Assembly: GCA_021464415.1 (NCBI GenBank)
Contig: CM038468.1
Coordinates: forward strand, 32,104,969 to 32,168,968
DNA from: Lonicera japonica
Taxonomy: Eukaryota; Streptophyta; Magnoliopsida; Dipsacales; Caprifoliaceae
DNA: 64,000 bases
Direction: 5' to 3'
Part shown: one piece after another, positions 47,340 to 59,723 of the stretch
How positions within the stretch are numbered: position 1 is the first letter of the stretch
How the letters are laid out: each line of letters begins with the position of its first letter
Made by a program: the position numbers and the translations under genes
The notes under the pieces: generated by a model
Told to the model about the DNA's origin: nothing
Database searches by the model: none
Seen by the model: the letters and a program-made list of their open reading frames with translations, nothing else

Positions 47340-49203
47340 CTTCAGGCACCCAATTTAAGATTGGGACCAAGGGTTGTGTTCGCGGATTCTTACATTCACA
47401 TACTAGAATCAATGTTTCAGTGTCTACGTATAGAATGTAAAATGTTCAAGATGTGTTTTGTACAATTTATCTATTCAATATATGTGTTGTCTTGGATCAA
47501 TGCTAATGAATTTACCCCTCAAGTTTTTAAGATATTTTTTGTTTAAGAAATAAAACAAAGGTGACTACTACTAAGCAGAAAATAATTTATAATTTGGCAG
47601 TTTAAATGTTTTATCATAATACGCTCACACATTATGTGAATTTTACACTAATAATGCTTCTAAAATGTAAAGTCTAGCAAACAACAAAGCAACTAAGTAG
47701 TTGTACATGCATTACTTCTATTTTCGATATATACCAAAACTTATGTACTAAGCATCATACTAATAATTTTGGTATATTGAAAAATCAATTCGATACGATA
47801 AGGTAATATGGTATATTACCAAAACTTTTATCCTAATTTTTTTTAAAAAAAATTCAATTTTTGCATAGCAATAAGTCAGTGACCTCGTTGTTCGTCTGTT
47901 CACAAATATTTTGCTTTTAAAAAACTACTTTAACCTGTAAATCAATCCTTGCTTACATAATTGATTTCAACACTAGTCCAGCAGTTAAAACTTAGAATCA
48001 ATCCATTGATCACCTCCACTAGCTAGTCCACTATCGGTAGGTGTGGTAGACTGGTTGTATAAAATTAACTAACATTGCAAAACAAACTATTTACTCGGTA
48101 AAGTCGCTAATTATGGTAATTGGCAGTATACCTAATTACCATATGATAATAAATAACCAATTGTAATTAATATATATATATATATATATATTTTCAGTAC
48201 TAAACGGTATACCACTAATAATATACCATTACGTACGTCATAGAGTAAAAGATATGTATTGTATCACACCAAAATTTAATACATCAATAACAATAATTCA
48301 GGCACCCAATTTAAGATTGGGACCGGGGGCCACGTTCGCAGATTCTTACGTTCACATACTAGAATCAATGTTTCAGTTTCTATATAATGTAAATTTTCAA
48401 GATATGTGTTGCACAATTTATCAATTCAATATATGTGTTGTCGAATTGGATCAACGCGAATGAATTTACCCCTCAAGTTTTTAAGATTTTTTTATGTTGC
48501 TTATGAAATAAAAGAAAGGTGACTACTGCATTCAAATTGTAAGCATGAAAGTAATTTATAATTTGGTAGTTTAAAAGTTTAATCGTAATACGCCCATGCT
48601 TTACGTGGATTGTACACTAATGCACATAGAAAGTCTAGCAAGCAACAAAGCAATTAAGTAGTTGTACGTACGTATGCATTACTTCTATTTTTGATATATA
48701 CCAAAACTTATGTACTAAGCATCATACTAATAATTTTGGTATACTGAAAAATCAATTCGATACGATACAGTAACATGCATGGTATATTACCAAAACTTTT
48801 ATCCTATTTAAAAAAAATCAATTTTTGCATTGCAATAAGTCAATGACCTCACTGTTTGTCTGCTCACAAATACTTTGCTTTTATAAAAAACAAATTTGAC
48901 TTGTAAATGGATCCTTGCATACATCATTGATTTCAAACCAAACTAGTCCACTACCGGTAGGCGTGGTAGACTGGTTGTATAAAATTAACTAACATTGCAA
49001 ACCAAACTATTTACTCGGTAAAGTCGCTAATTATGGTAATTGGCAGTATACCTAATTACGATATGATAATAAATAACCAATTGTAATTTTTATATATATA
49101 TTCAATACAAAACGGTATATCACTAATAATATACCATACATATGTCATACAGTAATAATTTGTACCGTATCATATAAAAATTTAATACAAATCAATAATA
49201 ATA
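47340..49203. repeat. Tandem duplication, ~0.95 kb unit, two copies
   Basis: 47340-48297 and 48298-49203 are diverged head-to-tail copies. Both begin caggcacccaatttaagatt and share tttggtatactgaaaaatca-like text, actggttgtataaaattaac and a (TA)n run. Each copy contains tttggtat...ataccaaa inverted motifs. No credible coding frame is conserved between the copies, and no element ends were recognised. Confidence 0.9.
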
Positions 49204-50039
49204 AAATATTTTTGGTACAAAATTTCACTCCTCTCTCTAGAGAGTGACGCCGGCTTTTGACCGGCGATTGCCAGGGTGGACTGAGGACAGTATGACATGT
49301 TAGGATTACGTTATGTGGGAGATGAAGATAAAAGTAATATTTGGGATGAAGGGTATTTTTGGTATAAAGCATCCAGTGTTTCCTTCACTTAATAGGATAA
49401 GTTGGTCAACTAATGAAACAATTAAAAATGTGTACCAATGTGATGAGAAGTGAGTCCAAATAATGAAGTATAGTATAACACATGTGAATGAATCTACTCT
49501 TAACCCCAATATTCAGACTATTCATTATTAATTGAAGAAAAAAAAATGTCTTTATAGTATCAAAATCATGTTATAAAGATTTGAGTTGGGAGCAGTACGT
49601 GCTCCAAGATATTTTTAAGACTTAATTTCAAACAGATCTATTATTTTTATGCATGTTTTTAGGAGTGCGAGTTATGCATGTAGCTTATAAATATTATTTT
49701 TTATGCGTGGTCTTTTAAATACTCGAAGAGTTGGGACTTCTTGTTTCTAAATTGGATCTTGTATTTTGCTCCCTCAAATGCAGCTTGTTTATGATTGTCC
49801 TTATGTTTGTTTCAAAAAAAAATTAGTAAGTATCAAAAACAAACAAGTCGTAAATTTGAGACATAGATACTACACAAAAATAAACATAAAATGAACATAT
49901 TTTCTTTTTGATAGATTGGCGTTGAGTTTTATTTTTTAACACCTACATGAACACATTTTATTTTTAATAGATTGGCGTTGAGTGTTTTTTTTTTTTTTAA
50001 CAACTATACTTAAAGAGATTCAAATACAAAATCTCTCGT
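49204..50039. other. Intergenic DNA
   Basis: Contains a short GC-rich patch near 49247 with a small palindrome (gccggcttttgaccggc) and nothing else recognised. Confidence 0.45.
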
Positions 50040-50047
50040 TAAATAAA

Positions 50048-53000
50048 GGGTGTTCTTAAATGCACCCACATAATTCTTCTTTTCACCCCACCAAAAGTCA
50101 AAGTGACGTTAATCTTAACCTAAAAAATAGCGTAAACCCCATTCTTCTCACCCCACTTTCTATACTTTGAAAAAATTGCCACTAATTTGTCTTTTCACCC
50201 ACTTAAAATTTTAAAAATTAATTAAAAAACTTCATTTTTTTCCAACAAACAATCATCTACTATTTTCACTTAATTACATATATTTCATAAATGTAAGTTT
50301 ATAATAAATATTCTTTAATTTTTATATGAAGTGCTAGATTTTTATTTTTATTTGCTTTGGCACGATAACGTCTTCAATGATATTTTTCTTAATTTATTTA
50401 ATCTTTTTATTTGTACATGCATGTAGAGCTCAATAAAACTCACGTTAAGTTATACAATATCAAAGCTAAAAAATATTTGTCTTAAGATGCGCCTAATATG
50501 TCATAAATAATATATATATATATATATGGGTGAGGTTTCAATGGTTACTGCTTTTTTTTACCTATGGATGGTTATTGTAATATTAACCGTTGGATGAAAA
50601 ATCAATGGTTGAGATCAAATGTGTAGTTGGCTAACATAATTAATGCACATGGGATAATACAAAATATTAAATGCAATGTTAAGTGGGTAACTTGTTGATA
50701 CCTGATGACATGGCATTTTTTTCCTATTTAATTTTAAGGAATCATAAATTAGATATTCATTACATGATTTTGTAATTCCAATACAGGATATCTATATTCT
50801 TTACCCCTATAAAATGTATGATTTTATTTATATTGATATCTTGTAGTTAATCTACATTTTTAAGTTAATTAGTATTGTTTTCTAAATTAATCCTTAAGTG
50901 TGGACAAACTAACAAAAAAATATTATTGATTTAATTTTATAAATATTATTTTATTAATAATTTAATATTAAAAAATAAAGTAGATTAATAGGTACATCTA
51001 CGTTAATTAAATCAATAAAAATATGGGGATTCTTTTTAAAGTACAAATCAATTACTCTCATTCTAACAAAGGACATTCTATTTTTAGGATTAGTTTCAAG
51101 GACAACCTTTTAATCGATGACAAAATAAATTTTAACTTATTAAAAATAAAAGATAGTTATTTTCAAAACTACCCCTTATTAAAGATAACAATTACTAAAA
51201 AATAAAATAATAAAAAAATATAAATAACAAAAGCTCAAATTCAAACAAAACATCTCAAACAAATATTTTAAATTTGAACATGTAATCGAAATATTATCAC
51301 AAAGGTCAACCAAGAACATAAGTATTAAATATATATATTTTTTATTAATTCTGAAAACTCTAAATTTAAAATTAATTATCAAATGATAAGATGCTACAAT
51401 TTTAAAAAGAAAAAAAAATTATGTATAGCAAAAAAAAAAAAAATACTTGAGAATGGTGATCCTTTCAAAAAATAATTAAAATTTTGATGAATTTTTTTAG
51501 AATTGTTTGTAGGCTCATTTATTTCACATAAATTCATAAAAAATATTTTTTTAAAAGTACAAAATAAATCTCAAAGGTTTATGGTATGTTGTTTACATAA
51601 TTATCCTCTCACAAACCATTCTAGTGAAAGAAAATACTATTCGTATTATAAATTATAGTATCAAATGTCGTACTAACTAATTAATTACATGATCATGAAT
51701 ACTTTATATGATTATATATTAAAAATTTGATAAACATGAAATAAGTCTACTGTGATTGTCATTATAGAAGAATATGTATACTTGATTCTTAAATCTTAAT
51801 TATTATTATTATTATTACTTTGGGGTGGAAGTATTAATAACATAGTTAATTGAAAATATTTTTTTAATAAAAACTTATAAAATTCTTTAAGGGTGTGTTT
51901 GGAATGTAGATTTGAGAGAATATTTTAACATGAGATTTGGATTTGGAATCTCAAATATAAATGTTTTTGTTTGGTGTGAAATTATGATTTAAGATTTATA
52001 AATATATTCAAATAATGAGATTTGATACTTATCTTAAAGTTATAATTTTCAAATTTTAGAGATAGAGTTGCTCCTTAGAGATCCCAAACTTGCGAATTTG
52101 AAAATAATAATAATTAATTTTTAAAAAAAATTATTATTTTTTGTTATTATAAATATACTTGTAATATTAATTATAATAATAATACGAAGGATGACAAAGG
52201 GTCGTGTGTTGTCCAAACCCAACAATCTTATAAACACATCCTAGCCCGGTGCAGGTTTTATTTTTTTAAATCTAAATCCATCGCGAATAGTGTACGTATA
52301 AACCTACTTCCATCCCGTGGTAATTATGCTATATTATAAGAAATAAAATACTATAATAGGGACGGTTCGAGTCAAACGGGTTAATTCTGTGTAAGCATGA
52401 GTTCTGCCACAGGGTTAAAAAATAAAAATAGCTTACTAATCAACTAAATATAAATTTTAGTGGAATCATATTTGGATATAGAAATCAATTTCCTTGTATT
52501 TGTTTAGCAAACACAAAATTTTAAGCTCTTGTATTTCAAATATGTAATTTTTAAATCTTAGATTTATGAATTTTAAAGCTAAATTCAATTATATAATTCA
52601 AATGCACCTTAAAAGAAAATGGAAAATAAATTAAAATGGAAGTAGATTTCGATTAGGAATCTAAATGAAAATGTAATCTAAATTAGTACAATTATAAATT
52701 AATTTTAATTAGTGGATATACTTCTCAATTTTGAAAATAGCATAAAATTTATTTGTCAAACACAATACATTGATTATTGAACCAAATAATTAATTATTTA
52801 ATACTAAATAAGATATATTTTAAGTGTTATTTAGGAAGTCGTGCGTTGATAAGTGCCTCAAATTGTTATTTAAACCTGTAAATAATATTTTGTTAGAATA
52901 TAATTAATGCCTAAATTATGGAAGAATAATATTTATTTTGTCTTTTTGTATGAAAGAAGTAAATTGTGATAAAAAGGTGGAAGAAATATATTAAAGATCA

Positions 53001-56000
53001 GAAAGAAAGATAAAGAAGAAAGAATATTCCAATTCAATATTCTCTCATAATTAAAATACAACTCATTATTCTTTCTTAATCAATTGAACTCATATTTGTT
53101 ATTTCTTCTACAATTATAGTTTTCTAAACCTTTTAAACTTGTATTTATTATTACTAAATATAGACCTATTCTCTACACCTAAAATCATAGAAAAATGATA
53201 GAAAAAAATAGATAAAATCCTTCATAAACTAGTTGTCGTGTGGCCGAAGTATTGAAGGTGAATAAATGGACAGCGTAAAGCCATGCAGTACACGCTAGTT
53301 CGAGCATCATAAAGTGCGACGCTTTCTAACTTTTTAATTATCTATAGTTTGTATTCAAGTACTTTAATTTTAAATTTTAATGATGAATTATTATTTTGTT
53401 TTAATGTATTATTTATTTAATATGCTTGGCTAAATTATCTCCCAAAAGGGAGGGATGAACTGCCATGGATGTAATGGACTTATTTTAATTCTAATTGATT
53501 TTTAATTATTCGTCCCGAATTAAAATAGATTTTGAAATTACCATTATTATAACGTGTTTTCTTTCTAGTACTTTAATTGTTTTTAAAATAAATGATGGAT
53601 CTCTTGTGATCACCATAAATGAGAATACAAGTGATGCTTATTTTTATTTACATTAGTTTTAAAGAAATAATGATGGTGATTTTGAATTTGTTTATATAGT
53701 AGGGATGAATATTAAAAATATAATTAGATACTTTTTTGTTTATATCAATGGTGGTGGATTCTCTTTCCTTGGGATTTTTTATTATTGATTACGCACTTGC
53801 TAGATTTAATTTAATTGGTTTAGTTTAATTGGTTTAGGTTCTTAGTTAAAATAATTTTAAAAATCAAAATGTAAAAACTGTTTTAATCTAAATTCCTAAA
53901 TTACTGGATTTCGACAAACTTTCCCACTTTGAAAGTATTAACTTGAATTTGTATTGACTCCTACTTATTCGCTGTACTAATTTAATTATTTTATATAAAA
54001 GTAGTGTTTTATTGTATTTAAGCGCGGAATTAAAGTAACGACAAATTATTTATAAAATTTTCCCTTAAATCATGCGTATACTTCCGTATTTGATCAAATT
54101 ATAAAAAGTTGAGTTTGTTTGAAATACTTTAAATTAAGAAAATAAGTTTCTATTAATATTATTTTATGTTATTGTGTTAAAATTGTTATTTAGTTGAACA
54201 GTGACTAATAAAACCAGTAGCACATGCTATATGAGAGGCTTCAAATTAATTTTTGAGTTTTTATTATGATATGATTTCTCACGAATGATAATAAAATGAT
54301 TAAATTGAAAGTGTTTTTGAAATAGTACTTGAGTTGTATGTAATTTGTAAACATGTTGTATAGAGATAAAAATTTAAAATCAAATATATTTTGAAAATGT
54401 TATTTTCAATAAACTTATGTTATTAATTAACTATAAAATTAAAAAGACGAAAACACTCATAAACACTTATCCTAATTTGGAATTGGGTTATCCTAGGTTT
54501 ATTTGGCAAATAAAACATTTAAGGAATCTTATTTGGTTGAGATTTTAAAACATATTTTGAAAAGTGAATTTAATTTTTGTTAAAGTTTTTTTTCAACCAA
54601 TTCAAAAAAACTCGTAAAAAAAATAGTAACAATGGATCTTGTTTTATAGATCTCGATGATTAGGTTTCAAATATATTTTTTTTATTTAATTCCGATTTTT
54701 GAATTTAAAGTTATGGTATTTTAAAAATTTTATGAGAGAGAAAGTAAAATAATTTGGGAAGTGTGAAGTAAAGTTGACTTTTTGATAAAAAATTTAAAAA
54801 CTTGATTTTAAAATCTCAATCAAACACCACCTAAACTTTAATTAAAAAATAAAAAAATAGAATATGTCACCTTACCTGCTATAACAAGTTAAAAGATTTG
54901 ACACCTCACCAATGTGCATTAATTATTGTCAGTGCCCATCAATAGATAGAGAGAGAAGATAACCATTGAAAACTCATCCATATATATATGTATGTATTGC
55001 ATGTTGTGCTTTCATTATTTCAATATTTAAATTCTAAAAATTACTCGTAAAAAAATATTAAAAAATAAAATAGTTTAGTGAGAAAATCTCTATCCTTTTA
55101 ATCTTTTGCAAGGATATCGTTTTCTTGAGTCTCAAAAAATTAAATATCTTAGAAATCGAAAGTAACAAAATATTTTAATAAATGATTTATTATTATAAAA
55201 ACTATTTTATTTTTTCAATTCATTTTTTCCATTTTCACGAAAGATAACATTTTTTAAAAAGAAAGAAGAAAATGTTTTTAAGTCATTAAAAAATCATTTA
55301 AGAACACCTAGGGTGAAAAGACGGATTTTGTAGATCCATTTAAGAACACTTGAAAAAATTCATCACTATTCACTTTTTTTCGTGCGAGTTTTTTTTTCCT
55401 CTGTCATCTTTCTTCTAGTATTTTTGATAAAAATAAAATTGATCTTCTAATATCTTTGATGCATCTTTGATGCAGTGAATTAAGACATAATTATATAGTA
55501 TATGACTTAATTATTACTTTTGTTAATTAATTAGTTAACTTCAACGGCTCCTCCGAGCCTTTGCAATCTAACCTAACTTATTACTCCATATCGCTCACAT
55601 GTACGTTTTAGAGAGAGAAATATAGAGTTTACGTAAGTATGTATAAAAAAAAGTTAATAAAGAAAAAATAGCTTAAGGGCTTTTTTGGGCTTTTCTTTAA
55701 TCATAATTAATGTTTAAATTTTCATATATATTATAAAAGAATTAATTTAATTTTTGTTTTATTTATAAATGTGTTGAAAATAACTAATAAATTTTTCAAA
55801 ATGCTTAAAAAATAAAGGATGATCTAAATTTAATTGGAAACGGAGCAAATATTTCAAATTTCTTTTGTATATCAAACATTCTATTATATATATATATGGA
55901 TCAACTTCCGATCTTTTAATATTTTTGATGTAGTAAATTAAAACTTATATTTACTTATTTGGTAAAAATAAAATTTGTAGACAAATTTAAAATATGAATA

Positions 56001-56362
56001 ATAACTATTTAAGAGTAATGAATAATAAAAGATTATATGAAATATCATATAATTGTTAAAATTGCATTTATTATAATTAATATTTTGTATCTTCAGAAGT
56101 ACTATTTAGACAAAAATTTTAATGAAATTTATGAAGAATAATGTAATTTTTGTTTAATATGTCTTATATTAATGAAAAAATTAATATTATTTAATATTTT
56201 TACTTTTAGCGATAAAACTTTATCATCTTTACGTTATTTTAGTAAACTCACCCCACCACTGGGGTGAAGTGCAAGATTTTTTAAAGATTTGATGAGTTGA
56301 GAAGAAAATATTCTCACACTGGAATAAAAAGACTGATTCTGTAGGTGCATTTAAGAACACCC
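50048..56362. mobile_element. Non-coding 6.3 kb TIR element, TSD TAAATAAA
   Basis: The left end reads GGGTGTTCTTAAATGCACC. The right end, reverse-complemented, reads the same 19 bases, and similarity continues for several more (27 of the first 29). The 8 bp TAAATAAA flanks both ends (50040-50047 and 56363-56370), as expected for a hAT-type insertion. No frame of useful length exists inside, so it cannot encode a transposase. An internal partial copy of the right end lies at 55260-55345 (aagacggattttgtagatcc, ttaagaacac). The nested element at 50528-54979 accounts for most of the length. The low-complexity duplication is the weakest point. Confidence 0.68.
50528..54979. mobile_element. Possible nested element with GGRTGAG ends in TA-rich sites
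   Basis: Left end after a TA run: GGGTGAGGTTTCAATGGTTA. Right end, reverse-complemented and also next to a TA run: GGATGAGTTTTCAATGGTTA. The right end also shares a longer block with 63722-63810 (ctatcgatgg, tgacaataa-taat, gatgaggtg). The interior is AT-rich and non-coding. Superfamily is unclear because the TA-rich flanks hide any target duplication. Confidence 0.5.
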
Positions 56363-56370
56363 TAAATAAA

Positions 56371-57480
56371 TTATCCTTCTCACAAAAACTGTGAACCACT
56401 GTACCAATGCAATATAATCTAACTGCGTTGACTTTAGAAAAGGGGTATTGGAAACACTAGAAACCTTTACAAGCAACTAAAGGCCCAGATCGAAGGGGTA
56501 ATAAATGATACTTAAAAAGCATGGCAAATAAAATATAGTTTCAACTTGTACTCTTCTTGCACTCATTTAATTATAGACTTAAAAAAAATAAAAAATAAAA
56601 CAAAAGGAATAATTATATAAAAAAAAAAGAATTATAAAAAACGCAACAATTGTTTGAATCTTCTTGCCTCGGTACTTACACATTAACCATGTGAACGGAT
56701 TTCAACCCTGCATCAAATTTGAAACATAATATAAAATAATAAAAATCATCACATGCATGTCTGAAAGATTAAAAGTCCTACCTAAGACAAAATTAAATAA
56801 GACTGAATTACACTAATTAATACACTTTAAACTATTTGCATTTGATTTTTTAACCGGTGTTCGGTAGGAGCAAATCATACAAGAGATCCAGTTGCTCTTA
56901 CTGGACGCCAATTAAGAATTTGGCAAAGAATGGCTTATTGGATTAGAGTGCAACAATCCGATGTATAGGGTACAATAAAATGGATTTGACTCCTTTCCAT
57001 TAAACTTCGGTTCAATTTTATTCAATAGGGTCTAATTTGAAAGTTAAACCGATGAATTTTTTTATGAAATTTTGTGGAGATGATTTTTATGATAAGTAGA
57101 TTAACTCTACAAAATTTTATTAGAAGATTTAATCCAAAAGTGAGTGAAATGATTATTTAAAATTTTAATGACTGAAAATAAATAGATGTTTCAAAATTTT
57201 ACTATGCTTACTTTCGGTTTGAATTTTTTGATGAAATTTTGTCAAAATGATCTATTTATTATAGAGATCGTCTCTATTAAATTTTATGAAAATTTGATCC
57301 ATATATCCCTTAAATCGAACTCCATTAAATAGAATTGGATCGAGGAGTAATGAAGCTAATCCAAATCCCAACAAAACATAACTTATTTCTGATGGTGTTA
57401 ATACGTGTGAGCCATTAGATTAAGTTTATATCCAAAATAAAATATCAAATCAGGAGAATTCACACACAAAATATACATAC
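56371..57480. other. Intergenic DNA with diverged repeat phrases
   Basis: 56990-57330 repeats phrases such as gatgaaattttgt and aaattttattagaag in both orientations, related to 35570-35810. No genes. Confidence 0.45.
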
Positions 57481-57483
57481 TAA

Positions 57484-58005
57484 AAGTATCTTCAATGGTA
57501 AATGTGTAAATTGATTACGTAAAAATATGTGGACCAATAAAAAATAGACATTTGGAGGATAAAAATTAATTTTACACAAATATTTTACACATTCTCATTT
57601 GTGCTCCAATGGTACACTTTAAGATTGTTGTGTAAAATTTAAATGAACCAATAATATTGTACTACATGGAATATATATATTCACATATAATATTCAATAT
57701 TTTTTATTTATAATTTAATAGTCAATATGGGTATTATTTTAAAGCTTTTGATGAGTAGAATTCAAATATAAAAATATTATAATAAAATTATATTTTGATT
57801 TTTACTTATATTACATTTAAAATTTTGTAAAAAGTTGGAGAGAGAAAATGATGATGTGGATGTGTAAAATACACACCCATTTTACACAAGTGATGATGTT
57901 GCATGTTTTACATAATACCATTAGAGCACCAAAAATTATACACATTGTGTAAATTTTACACAAATCTTATGTGTCATAATTTACACATGCCCATTGAAGA
58001 TGCTC
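57484..58005. mobile_element. MITE, 522 bp, TSD TAA
   Basis: The left end reads AAGTATCTTCAATGG and the right end, reverse-complemented, reads GAGCATCTTCAATGG. TAA flanks both sides (57481-57483 and 58006-58008). Subterminal parts are also inverted copies (tgtgtaaatt, attttacaca, ccaatggta). The 3 bp TAA duplication points to the PIF/Harbinger superfamily. It lies about 1.7 kb upstream of the P450 start codon. Confidence 0.82.
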
Positions 58006-58008
58006 TAA

Positions 58009-59630
58009 CGCAATCTCATTCTCTCGCTCTATTACACACTCTTAATTCTTACATTTCTCTTATCAAAAGTTAAAAAGGAAAAAATATTGATAATTTTACA
58101 CAAAAATCAATTTTCATAAAATTTATATATTTGAAACATGTAATGAAATTCTATAAACAAGATCCAGTATAACCATTAAATTATGAATAGCTTTTTGGGA
58201 CTTTTTGTTTTTAGCCAAAAAGCTGAATTAAGGAATTTTTTTTTATTCTACAGACATGTCTTTGATTCTCTTCAATTTATCTTTGAAGCTCTTCATCCAT
58301 CAATACTTCTCAATCGGCTATGTGTACGCCGGAGGGGTCTCTTTGCTTCGTTGATGATCCACATGTGGCTAATGTAAATACTCTTTACATGTGGCTATTT
58401 TACTCACCAAATATGCCATTTTCGTACAAGAGTTCGGAAAAAAATCATTATAATATAAAATAGAAATTAATGCGAAACAAATCATACCACATAATTTTTT
58501 GGTAAAGTGAAAATTTTTACAAGATATCAATTTATAATAAAATAATTATAAATTAAATAACTCATGACATATTCGATTTGAATAAACTGGCATTGAGTTG
58601 ACACTTAATTTTCATAACAAAGTTGGCACACATTTTTATGTTTCAAATATATATATATATATATATATTCGTACATTGGATCAATAAAAAGTTCACATGC
58701 ACGCTAAATAAACATACAAACCTAATTCTTTCTCTCCCACTACCTCACCATCGTCTTTACTCTCTCTCACCGACTTTTTAATAAAACTTTAAAATCTCAT
58801 AATTTTAAATTAAAAAATCATAGGCCCTCATTTAATTTTCATAACAAAGTTGGCACCCATTTGGGTTTAGTAAACGATTAGTAAACCTTCTCCAAGTCAA
58901 AAATACCCTTCTTTAAAAATACTTGGGACTTTTTAAGTTAGAAATAAATATAAAAATGCAATCATTTTTATTTTAATAACTCTGAATATAGGGGACCATG
59001 CTCTAATTAACAAGCTGCGAATAGCGTATCAACCAACACATGCAATATGGATTATGGAACTTTTGTTAAAATTAAAAATGTACTTTTATAAAAGAAACAT
59101 GTGTACACTAATAATCCATACACAATTTAAGTATGAAACCTTTTTTGAAATTAGAAAGTATTTTGTAATTTAATTAATTAATATTATAAATTATTGTCTC
59201 TATAAATATTTTTATAAGAATATTTTATAATTAATATTTCAAAATAATATTTAATTTTCATTTTTTTATCAACCAAAATATCCATCTTGTTGAAAATTAT
59301 ATAGGGAAATTTGCAAAACAAAGAAGATAATTAGCCTTAACCCATATATTAAAAGACATTGGTGATCAAGTAGTAAATATATTCAGGAACTAAACAAATA
59401 GATCTGTATACATTACTGGCCCAATCTTGATCAATGGATATCTCAATAGTCAATATTAGGATATTCAAACACATGAGATTTTTTTCACTTCATGTTTAGG
59501 TTTCGAGCCACGGAAAGCCCGTTTTCCTTCCCCTTCCCGATCCTGCGATGGACAACCACCATGTGTATTCATGTACATAATACTTGTGTACAAAAAAAAT
59601 ATTAGGATATTCAAGATTCCTTTCATTTGA
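58009..59630. other. Upstream region of the P450 gene
   Basis: AT-rich, with a (TA)n run near 58648. No exons or element ends recognised. Distal promoter elements may lie here but cannot be singled out. Confidence 0.45.
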
Positions 59631-59631
59631 C

Positions 59632-59638
59632 TATATAA
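59632..59638 (+). promoter_or_regulatory. Probable TATA box of the CYP716 gene
   Basis: TATATAA, 86 bp upstream of the ATG at 59724, leaving a short 5' leader. Position and sequence fit a plant core promoter. Confidence 0.55.
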
Positions 59639-59723
59639 CACTTGTGAACCTAGTATAGCACACCATCTTCTTGTTCTAACAAGAAAAGAAAGAGAGAATT
59701 TATAAGAACCATAACTAGCTCCG

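Noticed and set aside
58183..58377. 64-codon frame upstream of the P450
   Set aside because: No domain, no upstream signals and no related sequence in the window.
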